Shown: piece after piece, positions 1 through 10,489 of the stretch
Layout of the letters: each line of letters begins with the position of its first letter
Position numbering within the stretch: the stretch's first letter is position 1
Assembly (NCBI RefSeq): GCF_037126465.1
Contig: NC_088201.1
Location: 70,392,879-70,456,878, forward strand
Reading direction: 5' to 3'
Origin: Ornithodoros turicata
Taxonomy: Eukaryota > Arthropoda > Arachnida > Ixodida > Argasidae
Length of the DNA: 64,000 nucleotides
Program-made: the position numbers and the translations under genes
Notes under the pieces: model-generated
What the model saw: only the letters and a program-made list of their open reading frames with translations
The model's database searches: none
What the model was told of the DNA's origin: nothing

Positions 1-339
1 AAGAGCGTGGGAAAAAACAGGCGGAATCATTTTTTTGCCGCTTATCAATGTATGGTAGAATGTCACCCGCCTTGTTATCGACGCGTCTCGTGCTGCACGC
101 CGGTCCGGCGATAAATTGTTCTAGTTCTAGCTCTCTAATTCTTTAAAAAAAACGTTAGGTTGACTTGGGAAATTTTGGAGTTCAAGTAAAGAAATTCAAT
201 TTCTTTTAATTAAAATCAAATGAAAATATTTTTGCAAGGTGGCAAATTCAATTGCCACACAAATGCCGTTTACCCCGTATTTTTCCGTCGCCCCGTTTTT
301 TATAAAGTCCGAATGACACGTTTTTTGAAACACCCTGTA
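1..339 (+). mobile_element. Right part of a TA-flanked foldback/MITE element, cut by the window edge
   Basis: This segment matches parts of the larger element at 17926-19077. Positions 20-115 match its unpaired centre and about 160-339 match its right arm. The outer end reads GAAACACCCTG followed by TA at 338-339, so a TA target duplication is likely. That would suit a Tc1/mariner-type non-autonomous element. Unlike the longer copy, the centre here runs directly into the outer part of the arm, so the inner arm is missing. No coding capacity is seen. Confidence 0.7.
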
Positions 340-996
340 TAATGCCTTATACTCCCTTGCTTGCCGCTTGGTACGAACTTCACCTGGAAGAAATACCATT
401 TCAAAAGCCACTGCTGGAACAGCATGTCAGTGTGAGGTAGGCATAAAATATATAATATATCGTTTGCACAAAGCGCGGTTCGTAACGGTGTCACCCCATT
501 GCATCTTGCGATCTCCCCGTCAGCACTGATAATGCCTGCGAGCAGCGGTAAAAGAGTCAAAAGAACGGGAATGCCTGGCACTCACGAGTGCATATTTGGC
601 ACATCGTCTACATATCTCAGACACGGCTAAAATCCTGAAGACGAGACGCGAATTGCTTGAGATGCTCAGCCGACATCCTCAAGAGCTGGGACTTTCGGGA
701 CATGCACCGATTTTGATGAATGTCCAGATAATAGTGTCAGCTATCAGAATACGTATACCAAGTGATTTGCATCTTCTTTTTATCAACGTCGTTGTCACGA
801 ATTTACGCTGAGTATCCCGGATGATTACAGACTGTCCCGGTTGTGACACTTTCTCTCAAATGTCTGGTTGTTTAGCAGACACGCCTGTAGGCAATATGCT
901 TTTTACCAGTTGATAATACTTTTGCATGGGTCAGGAGCGAGAGTTGCATTTTTTCGCCATGACTCCTACAGCGTCGGAATTTTGCGCGCATGTGCT
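340..996. other. No recognisable gene
   Basis: AT-rich sequence with only short open frames on both strands. I see no protein motif, splice structure or clear repeat. Confidence 0.4.
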
Positions 997-1007
997 GGCA
1001 ACTGCTG

Positions 1008-1192
1008 TGGTGGTGGTGGTGGTGGTGATGGTGAAAGGGCTCGCCGTTGTCGGCCTCACAGATGTGGGCAACGTCACGACTGACGCCCTTGGGGGAATGT
1101 GCGTCCTGGGCCGACTTCTAAGGGAACTGTGCCGATATACGTCTGAAAGCGTCTGAGGAAACCCAAGGAAAAAAACCCCACACAGCACAGCC
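1008..1192 (-). mobile_element. tRNA-derived SINE (family A), 5'-truncated, with perfect 11-bp target duplication
   Basis: Read on the minus strand, it begins in the GGCTGTGCTGT part of the element and passes the conserved block CAGTTCCCTTAGAAGTCGG. It ends in a (CAC/CCA)n tail, seen on the plus strand as the TGG run from about 1008. Perfect copies of GGCAACTGCTG flank it at 997-1007 and 1193-1203, as expected for target-primed insertion. Other copies are at 46878-47078, 53812-54035, 61389-61680 (variant) and 62677-62726. The tRNA head is missing here; it is visible in the 53.8-kb and 61.4-kb copies. Confidence 0.85.
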
Positions 1193-1203
1193 GGCAACTG
1201 CTG

Positions 1204-2384
1204 TACCGAAAGCGCCAATGCCATGGATGTTTGGATTCCCATCAGTTTGCAGATCCTGGGGACGTTCGTGGGACATTCAAGAGAGCAGAATGTGAGCACT
1301 AATTGAACGTTGTAGGAACGTCGCCAGGATGATGTCTAGGTATATACGGATGCGTGGAACGTTTATGAAATCGTGTTCTGAATGTCACATTAAGGGCGAA
1401 AACACCAAACAGCGACAAAACACCGACAAGACTCAGAAAACTATATTATGTTACACTGGCGAGACACTGGCGTTACACATCACACTGGCGTTACACATCA
1501 ATGTTACACTGGCGAGACGGCAAAACCAACACTTCAGCCAGACACATGTTCTTGCGGTGTGAAATACTTCAGCGACAAAAACATCAACAAAACATGTCAT
1601 AAGACCGTGTTTTCACTGCTTTGGTGGCAGACCAAATTTCGGGTGGCAGACATCACATAATCTTCCACGTTTATGGCTATCCAGAGGTGTGCGTTCACAG
1701 ACATCAACATCGGAGCAATTTTTTTTTTTTTAATTGCAACGTCCCCGGTTGCCGGGATGACAACCACAGAAAAAACGGCAGAAACACTGTCGTACACTCT
1801 AAAACCAGGACTTCACCACATAGCACGCTCCAGTCACTTCTTCACCTTTCTCCACACTTCTCCACCAGTCACTTCTCATTCGAGGAAAGACGGGGGAGTA
1901 CGCCTTTTTGTGTCTATCACATATCCAAATTGACACAAAAAGGCATACACCTCACTCTTCGTAGCGGAGATAGGGTTAACTGCGGGAGATTTCCGATGAA
2001 CGACGGCTTCGGCGACAACCTACGTTCCGGTCGCTGCATCGACTATCGGTGGCGGCTCCGTCTGTACTTCTCAGACTGTTTGATTTCCTTTTTCGTTGTC
2101 TCTCTTCTCAATTCACAACTTCATCATCCACTGCACGAATCTCGCACAAGGTCCAATGTTGCAGTCACGGCCAATCACGAACGCCGATCCAGTGTTCGCG
2201 TCAGCGGCCGCAAGTAGCAATGCATACCGACCAACCCCACAATCAGGAAAAAAAAAAAACGGACCAAATGAACCAACTTAAGGTCCCAGTTCCAACGGGA
2301 GCTAAGGAAGCTTGAAGCAAGAAAAAGTCTGGATGTGGTCCAGGTGAGGTGTAGTGCTCCAAGTGGACACACTTTCTGGGAGGG
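1204..2384. other. Non-coding stretch with small tandem and inverted repeats
   Basis: At 1451-1518 a unit close to CACTGGCGTTACACATCA recurs. At about 1898-1952 inverted copies of a GCCTTTTTGTGTC-like sequence form a hairpin. A 198-codon open frame at 1621-2217 is low in complexity and crosses this hairpin, so I do not treat it as a gene. A poly-T run lies at about 1720. Confidence 0.4.
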
Positions 2385-2730
2385 GGGGGGGCGGTATATG
2401 TTTATTAATAAAAAAGAAAGGAAGGGTTAGCCAGACAGTTGCCAGTTGCTGCAGTTCCTTCTGGCGAGCTGCAAGCAGGTGCAGAGCACGTGCAACATGG
2501 CTGTGGACCAAGTGGTTGAAGATACTGAGCATGGTGTAAGCTGTTTGCTATCTGTACATATAGTAGAATTACTTCCTAGCCTTCAAAATGATTTGCCTGC
2601 AGGGGGGGGGGGTATGTTTAATGCAAAGTAACAAAAAGTGGAAGGGAAAGGTTAGCCACGGTGTAGGCTTGCTATTCCCAAAAGCTATCAAGCAAACAAA
2701 AGAAGATATAAGCAGCTGAGACACAAAAAA
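2385..2730. repeat. Two diverged copies of a poly-G plus GTATRTTTA...GGTTAGCC repeat
   Basis: Runs of G followed by GTATATGTTTATTAATAAA (about 2385) and GTATGTTTAATGCAAAG (about 2603) each lead into GAAGG.AAGGGTTAGCCA-like sequence. They lie just 3' of the minus-strand LINE fragment at 2787-4255. They could be duplicated 3'-untranslated pieces of that LINE family, but this is an inference. Confidence 0.4.
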
Positions 2731-2786
2731 TTATGAAGAACTACAGAATAAACAGCTGCTTCACTAATCGTTGCAAATAGGACGTA

Positions 2787-4255
2787 TCAGAGAATGCCCA
2801 GGAGTTTAGATTCCCGAAGGAATCGTGTCAGCGCAGACGTGACTTCAGCGTGCTGAGTAGGGTCAAGTAGCACCGCGAGGGAAAGCTCTCGGTAGTCTAG
2901 ATGAGCAAGGTGGCACCGGAGACTCGACCGGTGAACTTTGTACCGCAGGCAGGCAAGGAGTATGTGTGGCACGTCAGCTTCTACGTGGCACGTGGGGCAA
3001 AGAGGCGATGGACGCTGACTCGTCTCAAATAGGAGGAGTGGAGTTCGTGCCACATTCACCCGCAGCCGATGAAGCAACGATTCCTCGATGCGCGGGATGC
3101 GGGAGCATATGCCATTAAAGGGTCAATTAATTTAAGGAAGGCATTGGTTCGTATAGCTTCTTGCTGAAAGAGCTGTGTGCGGTTGGCAATGAAGCGACGG
3201 ATTTTCAGCAAGCACATAGAGTGCGCAAGGGGCAAGGACAGTTGGTTGCTCAGTGTCGTGGGCTTGCCGAACAAGAACGTCAGCACGATCATTGCCTGAA
3301 ATTCCGACATGGCTCGGAATCCACTGGAACACCACGCCGTGTCCCAGGGATACAAGTTCAGAGTGCAGGGCGATGATCGTGGTGTAGGTCTCACTGATGA
3401 CTGCAGCAGACTAAGAGGCCAACGCCTCCAGAGACACTTTACTGTCGGTGAGGATCGTCCAGGCCCTGGGCACCAACGAGGAGACATGTCTCAAAGCGGC
3501 CAGTAGTGCGAATGCCTCGGCATCAGCAGATTACGTAAGAGGCAGCTTGAAGCCGTGCTCAACTCCATCCTCTGGGATGCATAAGGAAGCAGAAGACCCA
3601 ACTAGAGAAACTGAAGCATCAGTGTATACTTGGGTTCGATGCCGCTGGTGGCTGTCGAAATGGTGCAAGCTCAGTTGGCAGGCCACAACTGTTGGCACAA
3701 CCTTCTTTTTCCTAGGGCCCGGAATTGACATTTGTACAGTGGGGTAGTGAAGTGTCCACATGGGTGGCGCATAGGAGCTCCGGGCCGAGGTTGAGGGGAT
3801 GTTGCTTCGTAAACGGCAAATAGCTTGACCGGATGCAGATGCGGGATAACGTTGCGCAATGTCACAGAGGTAACGGGCTGGATGGCGGGCAAGATAGCGT
3901 GTGTACGCGTGTAAGGCGACACTATCGCCAAGAATAAGCACCGATGGCTCGCGTGCCTCTGCCAAAACAGAGAAGGTTTCCGTTGTCTTTGGCACTCCCA
4001 AACAGAGACGGAGGCTTCTGGCTTGAATATTGAGCAGCTCCCGCTCATGAGTGTTGGAGATCCCATAAAGGACAGGCAGGCTATAGCGCATAACGCCAAG
4101 CAACAGGGAGCAATGCACACGATGGGAGCACGATGCCTGCAGGGCATGATTGCTATAATGATGTGATAATGGCATACTTTGTGCAACCAACTAGTCAAGC
4201 GACAATGTGTCTTACAAATGAGTACTTTCACTTTTGTTCCCAACGTTGTACCCAA
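2787..4255 (-). pseudogene. LINE fragment: RT thumb, RNase H and C-terminal zinc knuckle (I/R1-like group)
   Basis: Read on the minus strand, the order is a post-palm RT segment (about 4190-3750), an RNase H domain and a cysteine-rich C-terminus. RNase H starts with VYTDASVSLVGSSASL and includes the motif WIPSHVGISGNDRAD near 3330-3290. The C-terminus contains LCPTCHVEADVPHILLAC and ends at 2787. RNase H with these motifs is typical of I-, R1- and related LINE groups. The RT palm is absent, so the copy is 5'-truncated. An in-frame TAA at 3533-3531 and frame changes near 3130 and 3056 break it. It is a dead copy. The clade is uncertain without a tree. Confidence 0.8.
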
Positions 4256-4420
4256 GCCACGCTGTTATGTATTTTCAAATGCTGCACACAAATTCGTACT
4301 TCTGGCTGGGAGCTCTCAGATTGAAATATGTCGCAGGCGCCCAGTAAACTTTACTAGAGAGCAACTTTAAACTACTTAAACTACTAGCAAACTTTACTAG
4401 CAACTACTTCTGGAATATGC

Positions 4421-4777
4421 ATGCAGTCTTGGTATGTAGTAAATCATCTGCTGGGCCGTAGTGAACAAATGAGTGAAAATGAAGAGAGTGGCAGCAGCAG
4501 CAGCCCTGCTGTTCTGACATCTACACATGGGCAAGCTGAAAAAAGAAAAGCAGACAATTCGGAAAAGGGGACTGAAAAGACGAAGCTACTTCGTGTAGTG
4601 TCTGACAAACTGAGTGCAGAGAAACGTGATGATTGCAACGTATTTGTTGATGCAATAGCTATTATGCTACGAGGTATCCCTCAAGGTGTCCAAAGGGACA
4701 ATGCTGTAATTATCGCACAGCAAGCTATTGTTAAATACAAATTGTCCTCGCAGAGTGGACAAGGTGATGTAATTTAA
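4421..4777 (+). CDS. Putative accessory DNA-binding protein fragment with BESS-like motif
   Basis: This 118-codon frame starts at ATG 4421; a second in-frame Met follows about 16 codons in. It has an acidic, serine-rich N-terminal half and a Lys/Glu-rich middle. Its helical C-terminal segment contains FVDAIAIMLRGIPQGVQR. That segment resembles the BESS motif that follows MADF or Myb-type domains in arthropod proteins. It lies tail-to-tail with the Harbinger transposase at 4902-6234. PIF/Harbinger elements typically carry a second Myb/SANT or MADF-type gene, so this is probably that partner. A MADF domain itself is not visible, so 5' exons may be missing. It could also be an unrelated BESS gene. 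Confidence 0.5.
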   Translation: MQSWYVVNHLLGRSEQMSENEESGSSSSPAVLTSTHGQAEKRKADNSEKGTEKTKLLRVVSDKLSAEKRDDCNVFVDAIAIMLRGIPQGVQRDNAVIIAQQAIVKYKLSSQSGQGDVI

Positions 4778-4901
4778 TTTGAAAGCTTCAGTGAACTGTG
4801 ATCACATCTCTCATGCAACATGTGCAATATTTCTGTGCAGTTACTACATGCTGTGATAGCAAACTAAAGCGACATAAATGAAATCAAATATACGTACCAT
4901 T

Positions 4902-6234
4902 TTATATCATTTTATGCTGCCAGCTGGCTTGTCCTTCATTGTTAAAATAGTCTCGGAACTGATCACGAGTTGCCTTAGCACCTGCAGAGCAGTTCATGCC
5001 AATAGTGCTGCGGAAATTTTCAAGCGGCCCTCCCTGATTCCGCCATGACCCCTTGCATACTGTGCCTAAAATTGCATTTGGACACTTCTGAATCAGGATA
5101 AAACTTAAGCATTTTAGTATATCACATTCCACAACGTCCTCTGCGTCTACACTTCCCGCCGGAGTGTAGCGAACCCTTGTAGTGTTCTTCGACCCCAGGT
5201 AGTTGCGCAACACCACAGTGGCCTTGACAACTACTACACATTTTTCAGTGTCATGGCGCATCGGATACTGGCATCGTACTGTCCTCCAACGGTTAGGCAG
5301 TATGCCAAAAGCGTTCTCAGACACACTACATGCACGGGAAAGCCTGCGAAACAGATAGAGATATTAAAATCCACGGCAACCCGTACAAAGGAATATCAGC
5401 TCCGAACAGAATTACATTCAATTCGTTGTATTATTTCCAGTGTTTTCATCAGGCTAATGCTTCTGTAGAACATTGCAAAGACAGAAAAGTAAGAGAGCGA
5501 GAGTACGTATAGTTAAAAATGCGTTTTTCATCAGTCAAGTGCTTTGCACTATAGGGCCTCATCAGGTATGTTTTCAAATCAAAGCCCTCATCGCCAACGA
5601 TGACGAAGGGTGTGCATCTCTTGGACGCTGTCAGCTCTCCTGGATCCGGTATCCGAAGCTGCCCACATTCAATAGCGGACAGCATTTTTGTTTGTCCCCA
5701 AACACTGCTGTCGTTCATGCGACCATTTCTGCCCACATCCATATACAGGAACCTCAAATCAGCATCAACAAGGGCCATCAGCACAATGCTGAAGGTACCC
5801 TTATGATTCAGGTACAAGGCCCCAGTACGTGGTGGAGGAGCAATGCCAACATCCTTCCCGTCGAGTGCACCAATGCAGTTGGGGTACTGCCACAGCCCAT
5901 AGAATTGGTCAGCTATGGCAGTTCATTCTGCTTGCGTTTCTGGAACCTGAAACTGTGGAGTGAGGGAATGAATGAATGACCCTAGGTTGGTTATCTGCCT
6001 CTTTGCCAATGTATTTAACTGCATGCAAACCTTCAAGTATTTCTTGGAGGCGGTGTCACACTGGGCCGACAACCGACAGAATGTGTCGGCTGACATCCAA
6101 AGACATCGTGTCCGCGAACCACTCACACTGCACATACAAATGACGGTCGACACAGACATGCGTATGTCGACCGTCGCCGAACGCCGCTGTCGGTTGGCTC
6201 TCCTGACAAACAAGCCTAGCACACTGAATGACAT
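4902..6234 (-). pseudogene. PIF/Harbinger (HARBI1-like) transposase with one intron and one nonsense codon
   Basis: The minus strand reads VPETQAE, then a TGA stop (5925-5923), then TAIADQFYGLWQYPNCIGALDGK, YMDVGRNGRMNDSSVWG and FVIVGDEGFDLKTYLMRPY. It continues through an intron at 5506-5344 (GTACTC...TTTCGCAG). Splicing restores FNYTLSRACSVSENAFG, the conserved block holding the third catalytic residue, followed by ILPNRWRTVR. The D (ALDGK), D (VGDEGF) and E (SENAFG) of the DDE triad are all present. The TGA sits where relatives usually carry Trp before the IAD segment. The N-terminal region upstream of 5926 is poorly defined and no terminal repeats were found. It is inactive as it stands but little decayed. 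Confidence 0.82.
5344..5506 (-). other. Intron inside the Harbinger transposase
   Basis: It begins GTACTC after TATAC at 5507 and ends TTTCGCAG before 5343. Removing its 163 bases keeps the transposase frame across the conserved NY.LSRA...ENAFG block; the unspliced frame runs to a stop. The donor is non-optimal, but the frame agreement is strong evidence. Confidence 0.75.
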
Positions 6235-6269
6235 CCCTTATGAAAATGGATTTTTCCTTTCTGCAGACT

Positions 6270-6460
6270 TCTTGTCGACTTTTTGTTTCCTGTCTTGACA
6301 GTGTGTTGACTTTGACTTCTTGTTGATCAAGTCAACAGGAATTGCTATTGACATCATTTTGACAATCTCTTGAACTACCTTATGTGTACCTTCTGTGGAC
6401 AAGGTATATAGATGTCGTTGTTGGCAGTTTGTGGACTTTCTATGCGCCTATGTAACAAGT
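6270..6460. repeat. Degenerate array of GTTGAC/GTCAAC words
   Basis: Words such as GTTGACTT, CTTGTTGAT, AGTCAACAGG, GACATCATTTTGAC and GTGGACTTTC follow each other with loose spacing. A reverse-complement-related stretch lies at 8125-8420. No coding potential. Confidence 0.5.
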
Positions 6461-6579
6461 ACTTATTTCAGACGTTTTTTTTTCTACGTAGATGAATTCC
6501 GTATTATTAATTACTGCATTATCGGACAGTAATATCCACAGAGGTCGACCTCAAGGGGGTACCGAGCATCCCAAAGGGT

Positions 6580-6620
6580 GCGTGCGTGTGTGTGTGTGTG
6601 TGTGGGGGGGGGGGGTATAT
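6580..6620. repeat. (GT)n microsatellite followed by poly-G
   Basis: An alternating TG/CG tract (GCGTGCGTGTGTGTGTG) runs into about 12 G residues at 6604-6615, then TATATG. Confidence 0.9.
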
Positions 6621-7039
6621 GTATGTAGAGGCATACTTGTGGTTCGTTGGGAGACAAGCTGTACCGGGTAATATCAGCAATTTCTGGGTATGTTGCAAAA
6701 AACCATGGGGGGTGTACACCATTCCTGGGAGGTGGAGAGATCCGTGCTATCGGCTCTCTAAACAAAGCAGTATGTGGATCTGAACTTATAATTAAATGTA
6801 GTAGCCGACTTTGCCATCTTTTAGCTAAATATTAAAACCCTACATACATTTTCGATGGCTTTCAGAAGACGGTTCCTCGTATTATTTATACTTCAGTTCA
6901 GTACACAATATATTCCCAACTTATACGACCACATGAGGATCATGCGCATGCGACAGGTTTGCTGCACATTTTGATTCTGCGCCTCCGTGCCTCGCCCTCG
7001 CCTCATCACGAAGAAGTCATCGCCATTAGCATCATCAGA
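6621..7039. other. Presumed 5' flank of the 7-kb candidate gene; nothing else recognised
   Basis: No protein motif or repeat is evident. The frame of the proposed first exon is open back to about 6959 but has no ATG before 7040. Confidence 0.3.
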
Positions 7040-7694
7040 ATGTCGTTGGAACGGTTGCAACATGTTTCAACTGTCTCGGGCTCTCAGCGTTCGCTCGTCA
7101 CTTACAGAACAAAGGAGGATGTGACTTTGCGTCGTAAGAGGTAAGCTGTGTGATAGAAGTGTGTCATCAAGCTTCACTTATATTCATACGATGACTGTTG
7201 TGCTGTAGGTTTTTGTTGTTCGTTTCGAGCAGCGGCTGCGGTGTTGCGTCCCGTCAGGTAAGTGTACAAGTATCTGTTCGTGGCCGGTGTTGGTTCTGCT
7301 AATTTCATTCTCGTTTTTGCAGGCCATCAAAGAACAAAGGAGGATATCATTTTGCGTCGTAAGGGGTAAGCTGTGTGATAGGAGTGTGTGATCAAGCTTC
7401 ACTTGTATTCTCTCTGACTGCTGTGCTGTAGAGTTTTGTATGTTTCGAGCGGCAGCTGCAGTTTTGCGTCCCCTCAGGTAAGTGTACAAGTATCAGTTCG
7501 TGGCCGGTGTTGATCGTGAACCAAATTTGTTTGTTGCTATGACCATCTTACTCGGTTTTACTCACTTGCGTTTGAACATTACTAATTTGCGATTGAACAC
7601 CCTATTCAGACACATTTCTCTCCAGCGCTTCAGAGACGTCGCTTTCGCCGAAATTCAGCGAATTTTGAAGTCCACCGTTACCGAGGGTCGCTAG
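7040..7694 (+). CDS. Candidate small five-exon gene, product unknown
   Basis: Proposed exons are 7040-7140, 7209-7257, 7323-7365, 7432-7477 and 7610-7694. Every boundary is GT-AG, with strong donors (GTAAGC or GTAAGT) and acceptors such as TTTTTGCAG and CTATTCAG. Phases run 2, 0, 1, 2 and remain open from ATG 7040 to TAG 7692-7694, about 107 codons. The ends read MSLERLQHVSTVSGSQRS and AFAEIQRILKSTVTEGR. AATAAA at 7849-7854 fits a polyadenylation signal. Exons 1-2 and 3-4 derive from one tandem duplication, yet exon 3 is read in a different frame from its exon 1 relative. Joining exon 1 directly to exon 5 also keeps the frame, so exons 2-4 may be cassettes or decoys. I recognise no family. 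Chance agreement of several short exons is possible. Confidence 0.42.
7106..7511 (+). repeat. Tandem duplication (about 225-bp period) with duplicated splice sites
   Basis: Copy 1 (about 7106-7291) and copy 2 (about 7331-7511) share AGAACAAAGGAGGAT, the donor GTAAGCTGTGTGATAG, GATCAAGCTTCACTT-like intron sequence, TGCTGTAG acceptors, and CAGGTAAGTGTACAAGTAT. Copy 2 has diverged at about one base in ten. Confidence 0.85.
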
Positions 7695-7848
7695 AAGAAC
7701 TCAACCGGTCATTGACTGTCTATTATGCGACGCGACACTGTGTGGCATAAAGCATGTGTACGTGTGGAATACTTCGCTACTGTGTGCGCGGGATGTTTTG
7801 TATGATTGTGTCGACACTGGATACCACTTTCAAGGTGTGCATTTTTGG

Positions 7849-7854
7849 AATAAA
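7849..7854 (+). terminator. Possible polyadenylation signal AATAAA
   Basis: AATAAA about 155 bases after the stop codon of the candidate gene at 7040-7694. Confidence 0.35.
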
Positions 7855-8124
7855 ATAGATACATATATAGTTTTGCAGTACTTCGTTTCGTGTATTTTAT
7901 GCGTGTTGCGTGAACAATACAGTGAACAATACAACAGAGAAATTCAACTTCGCTCAAGTCAGAAAGTCTACAAAAAGTATTCACATCATACGGGGATGGT
8001 GTTAATCAGACTTCAGTAAATCATGTGTCTTCCTCGATTAAGAACAATATACCGAGTGCCTCACGTAACGGTCGCCAAGCCTTTTTTTTTAAAAAAAAAC
8101 GAAGGTAGTTTCGTGGGTGACGCC

Positions 8125-8420
8125 GACTCAATGACAGCTGGGTCACAAGAAGGTCAACAGAGAAATTGAGATCACATATAACAGGACTTACACATGAAGG
8201 TCACATGAAATGTGTGTAAAGTATATGGAGGGTCTACAGAAAGACCTGTTACCTTCCTGTGAATAATTGTCAACAAGACTTAAAGTTCCATAAGTCAACG
8301 TAAAATCAATATGTGAGGTACACACAAGGCTAATAGAAAGTCTACTGAATGTCTGTGCTCTCTGTTGACTAAGTTCTGTAGAATGGAAACAAAAGGTCAA
8401 CAGCCATTTTTGTAAGGGCA
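8125..8420. repeat. Second degenerate GTCAAC/GTTGAC word array
   Basis: Contains AAGGTCAACAG at both ends, TTGTCAACAAGACTT, GTCAACG and TTGACTAAGT. The reverse complement shares TTGTTTCC plus TTGAC words with 6270-6460, so the two stretches look related by inversion. Confidence 0.45.
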
Positions 8421-8772
8421 GAAGGCGGTGCTGGCGTGGGAACCAGACAGGCGAAAACGTCTTTTGAGAGAAGCATTGGCCATACAGGGTGTGGGCAATT
8501 TTATTAGTGTGCCGTCTGTATGTATCCACTCGGCCTTCAAGCGCCTCCTCTGACCTTCCTTCAACTCATTTTGTCCTCAATTTCCTATTCCCCTCTCTCT
8601 GTCTTCCCACGCACCGGCTACGTGTTCATGGGGTTCGTTATTATCTATTAAACGTTTTGCTGGTTTTGAGCCCTCGTGTTTGTGTTTGTTTACGTGTCTT
8701 GCCCATCGCTCAGGCTTGCCTATCATGGAATTTATCCACCAGCTAGCCTGCATTTACGCCATTTTGTCTGAT
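8421..8772. other. No recognisable gene
   Basis: Pyrimidine-rich sequence with only chance open frames. Confidence 0.3.
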
Positions 8773-9222
8773 ACTTGTGCGCAATCGAGATCACTATCAA
8801 TGGTCGTAGAACCATCATTGCGGCTGTCTACCTCTCGCCAAACGTTTCACTAGACGACATCAAACTCTTCCTCACTTGGAATCTCCTGCCTGACTTCCTC
8901 AAACGCATCTTAAGTTTCCTGAGGTAAAAACGGCGCACTGTACCGACGTGTTGCTCATTGTGTGTGGGGACTTAAACATTAACGTCAGAGACGGCAACAA
9001 TGGGTTGGTTATCGACTACATAACGGAGCCGTTCAATTTTGACATCGTGGGTGATGTGAATGTGCCGACCACATGCAACGGGACAACGACAGACCGTGTA
9101 TTCGCGAGAAGTGCATGTTAGTGTGCGCTACATGGACTACATATCCTACTACAGTATCCACAAACCCATTATCTGCATCGCTAGAACTGAAGATCACCCA
9201 GACGAAGGGAAATCGTTCGAGT
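8773..9222 (+). pseudogene. EEP (endonuclease/exonuclease/phosphatase)-like domain fragment of a mobile element
   Basis: One frame reads RRTIIAAVYLSPNVSLDDIKLF. After a frameshift near 8930 it reads VLLIVCGDLNINVRD, a GNNGLVIDYI segment and PTTCNGTTTDRVFARS. After a stop it gives VRYMDYISYYSIHKP. The GDLNIN and PTTCNGTTTDRVF blocks resemble the C-terminal half of EEP nucleases. Such domains occur in LINEs and fused to the Rep-helicase of Helentrons. Homology to a minus-strand relic continues to about 9510 and pairs with 20725-21130. A related scrap lies at 31395-31470 (minus). Stops and frameshifts show it is dead. Which element class it belongs to is not settled. Confidence 0.6.
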
Positions 9223-9510
9223 GATCGTGTACGGCGGAACGTGGCCTTAGGAATGAATACCGAGTTTTATCACATCGGAAGTTCTCAACGATAACGCTTG
9301 AGAAAATATGACAAGTCAATCGGCGTATATCACGTTGCTGATTTTTGATTCCACAGCTTCCTTTATCGTGTCGTCTCTATACAGTGTTGCCGATCTGCTA
9401 AAACTCCCGAAAGTATGCTTCTTTCGCATCCAAAATGGAGTCGTCGTTCATCTACTGCAATGCTAGTAGTGCTATCGCATTTCATACGCGTTTGGCAGTG
9501 CGCACAGCCA

Positions 9511-9954
9511 ATTGTTGGTACGAAATTTTCGCTCTTTCACAGGAGCATACTAACAACTGATACAGCCCCACGGTGATTCCACACACAATTCTGAGTGAAG
9601 ATTAGAGATTATGAAGAAGTATCTCAGGGCCCTCTTCAGGAATAACAAGTAAACATGTACAGCCAACCCGAGCCATAAACAGTACAACCGTAAAATGAAC
9701 ACGTGGAAACTGCATGCCTGTAGTTCACTACTCATTGCCAGTCTCGACAACACAGAGAAACAATCACAAAACATGTGGGCAAATATATCATATAAGGCAT
9801 AGCAGATATGCTGATATCAGGGATACAAGACAGAGAAGCTGGTGTTACAGGGATGCTGGTATGTACGAAAGTGCTGGCATACTGGTATGAGCAATACAGG
9901 CTGGCATATATGGCTATACCAGCACGATAATCCGTCTTGCATCAAGTTATACCA
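9511..9954. other. No recognisable gene
   Basis: Repeated CTGG.AT/ATACCAG words at 9835-9960 give it a mildly repetitive character. Nothing else stands out. Confidence 0.3.
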
Positions 9955-10090
9955 GCGCGTTTCAACATCTGGAGCGTCTTTTCCCTCAGGTTGTGTCTTT
10001 TTTTCCGTTAACAGATTCTTGAAGTCGGAGAACGATCGCTCCACTTGTACAGAGACGACACCCAGAGACCGCCACGCCCTTCACACAATT
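9955..10090 (-). pseudogene. hAT transposase C-terminal scrap
   Basis: The minus strand reads SVQVERSFSDFKNLLTEKKT. This matches the dimerisation-region motif of hAT transposases (VERSFS.YK..L...R). Only about 40 codons are recognisable. The 209-codon frame on the plus strand over this region is its antisense. Confidence 0.6.
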
Positions 10091-10489
10091 GTAGGAAGAT
10101 CCTGGCCCAAACCACTGTCCTTTAATAGCTATCTGGTCATGCACCTCCATCGAAAAGCTGGCCTAGGGACAACGGGAGCCGCTTGGCGGCGCCGCGATCG
10201 GAACCCGGTAGAATCTCCCGCTCGGGCCAGCCATGGGAACGGCAGACGCAGTGTTGTTTTTGCGCTTTTCCAAACATCCTACAAGATAATTATTTGTTGC
10301 GATAGCTTTCTGCTACGTTGCAGCAGCTATAATGCGAATAATCGTTTTCTGTTCGGCTTTATTTTATGCGGAAAGCTGCTGCCGAGCACTTCGACTGGCA
10401 CGGATGTATTGTCACGAGTATCCTATCTTCAAACTCTCAACCGGAGATTCAAACGCCGTTTATGTGCATAGGGCACGGTGGCAAAGTGA

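Noticed and set aside
1621..2217. 198-codon open frame on the plus strand
   Set aside because: Crosses a poly-T run and a hairpin, and shows no domain or sensible composition.
5473..5979. 168-codon plus-strand open frame
   Set aside because: Antisense of the Harbinger transposase.
9842..10471. 209-codon plus-strand open frame
   Set aside because: Antisense to the hAT transposase scrap; no family resemblance.
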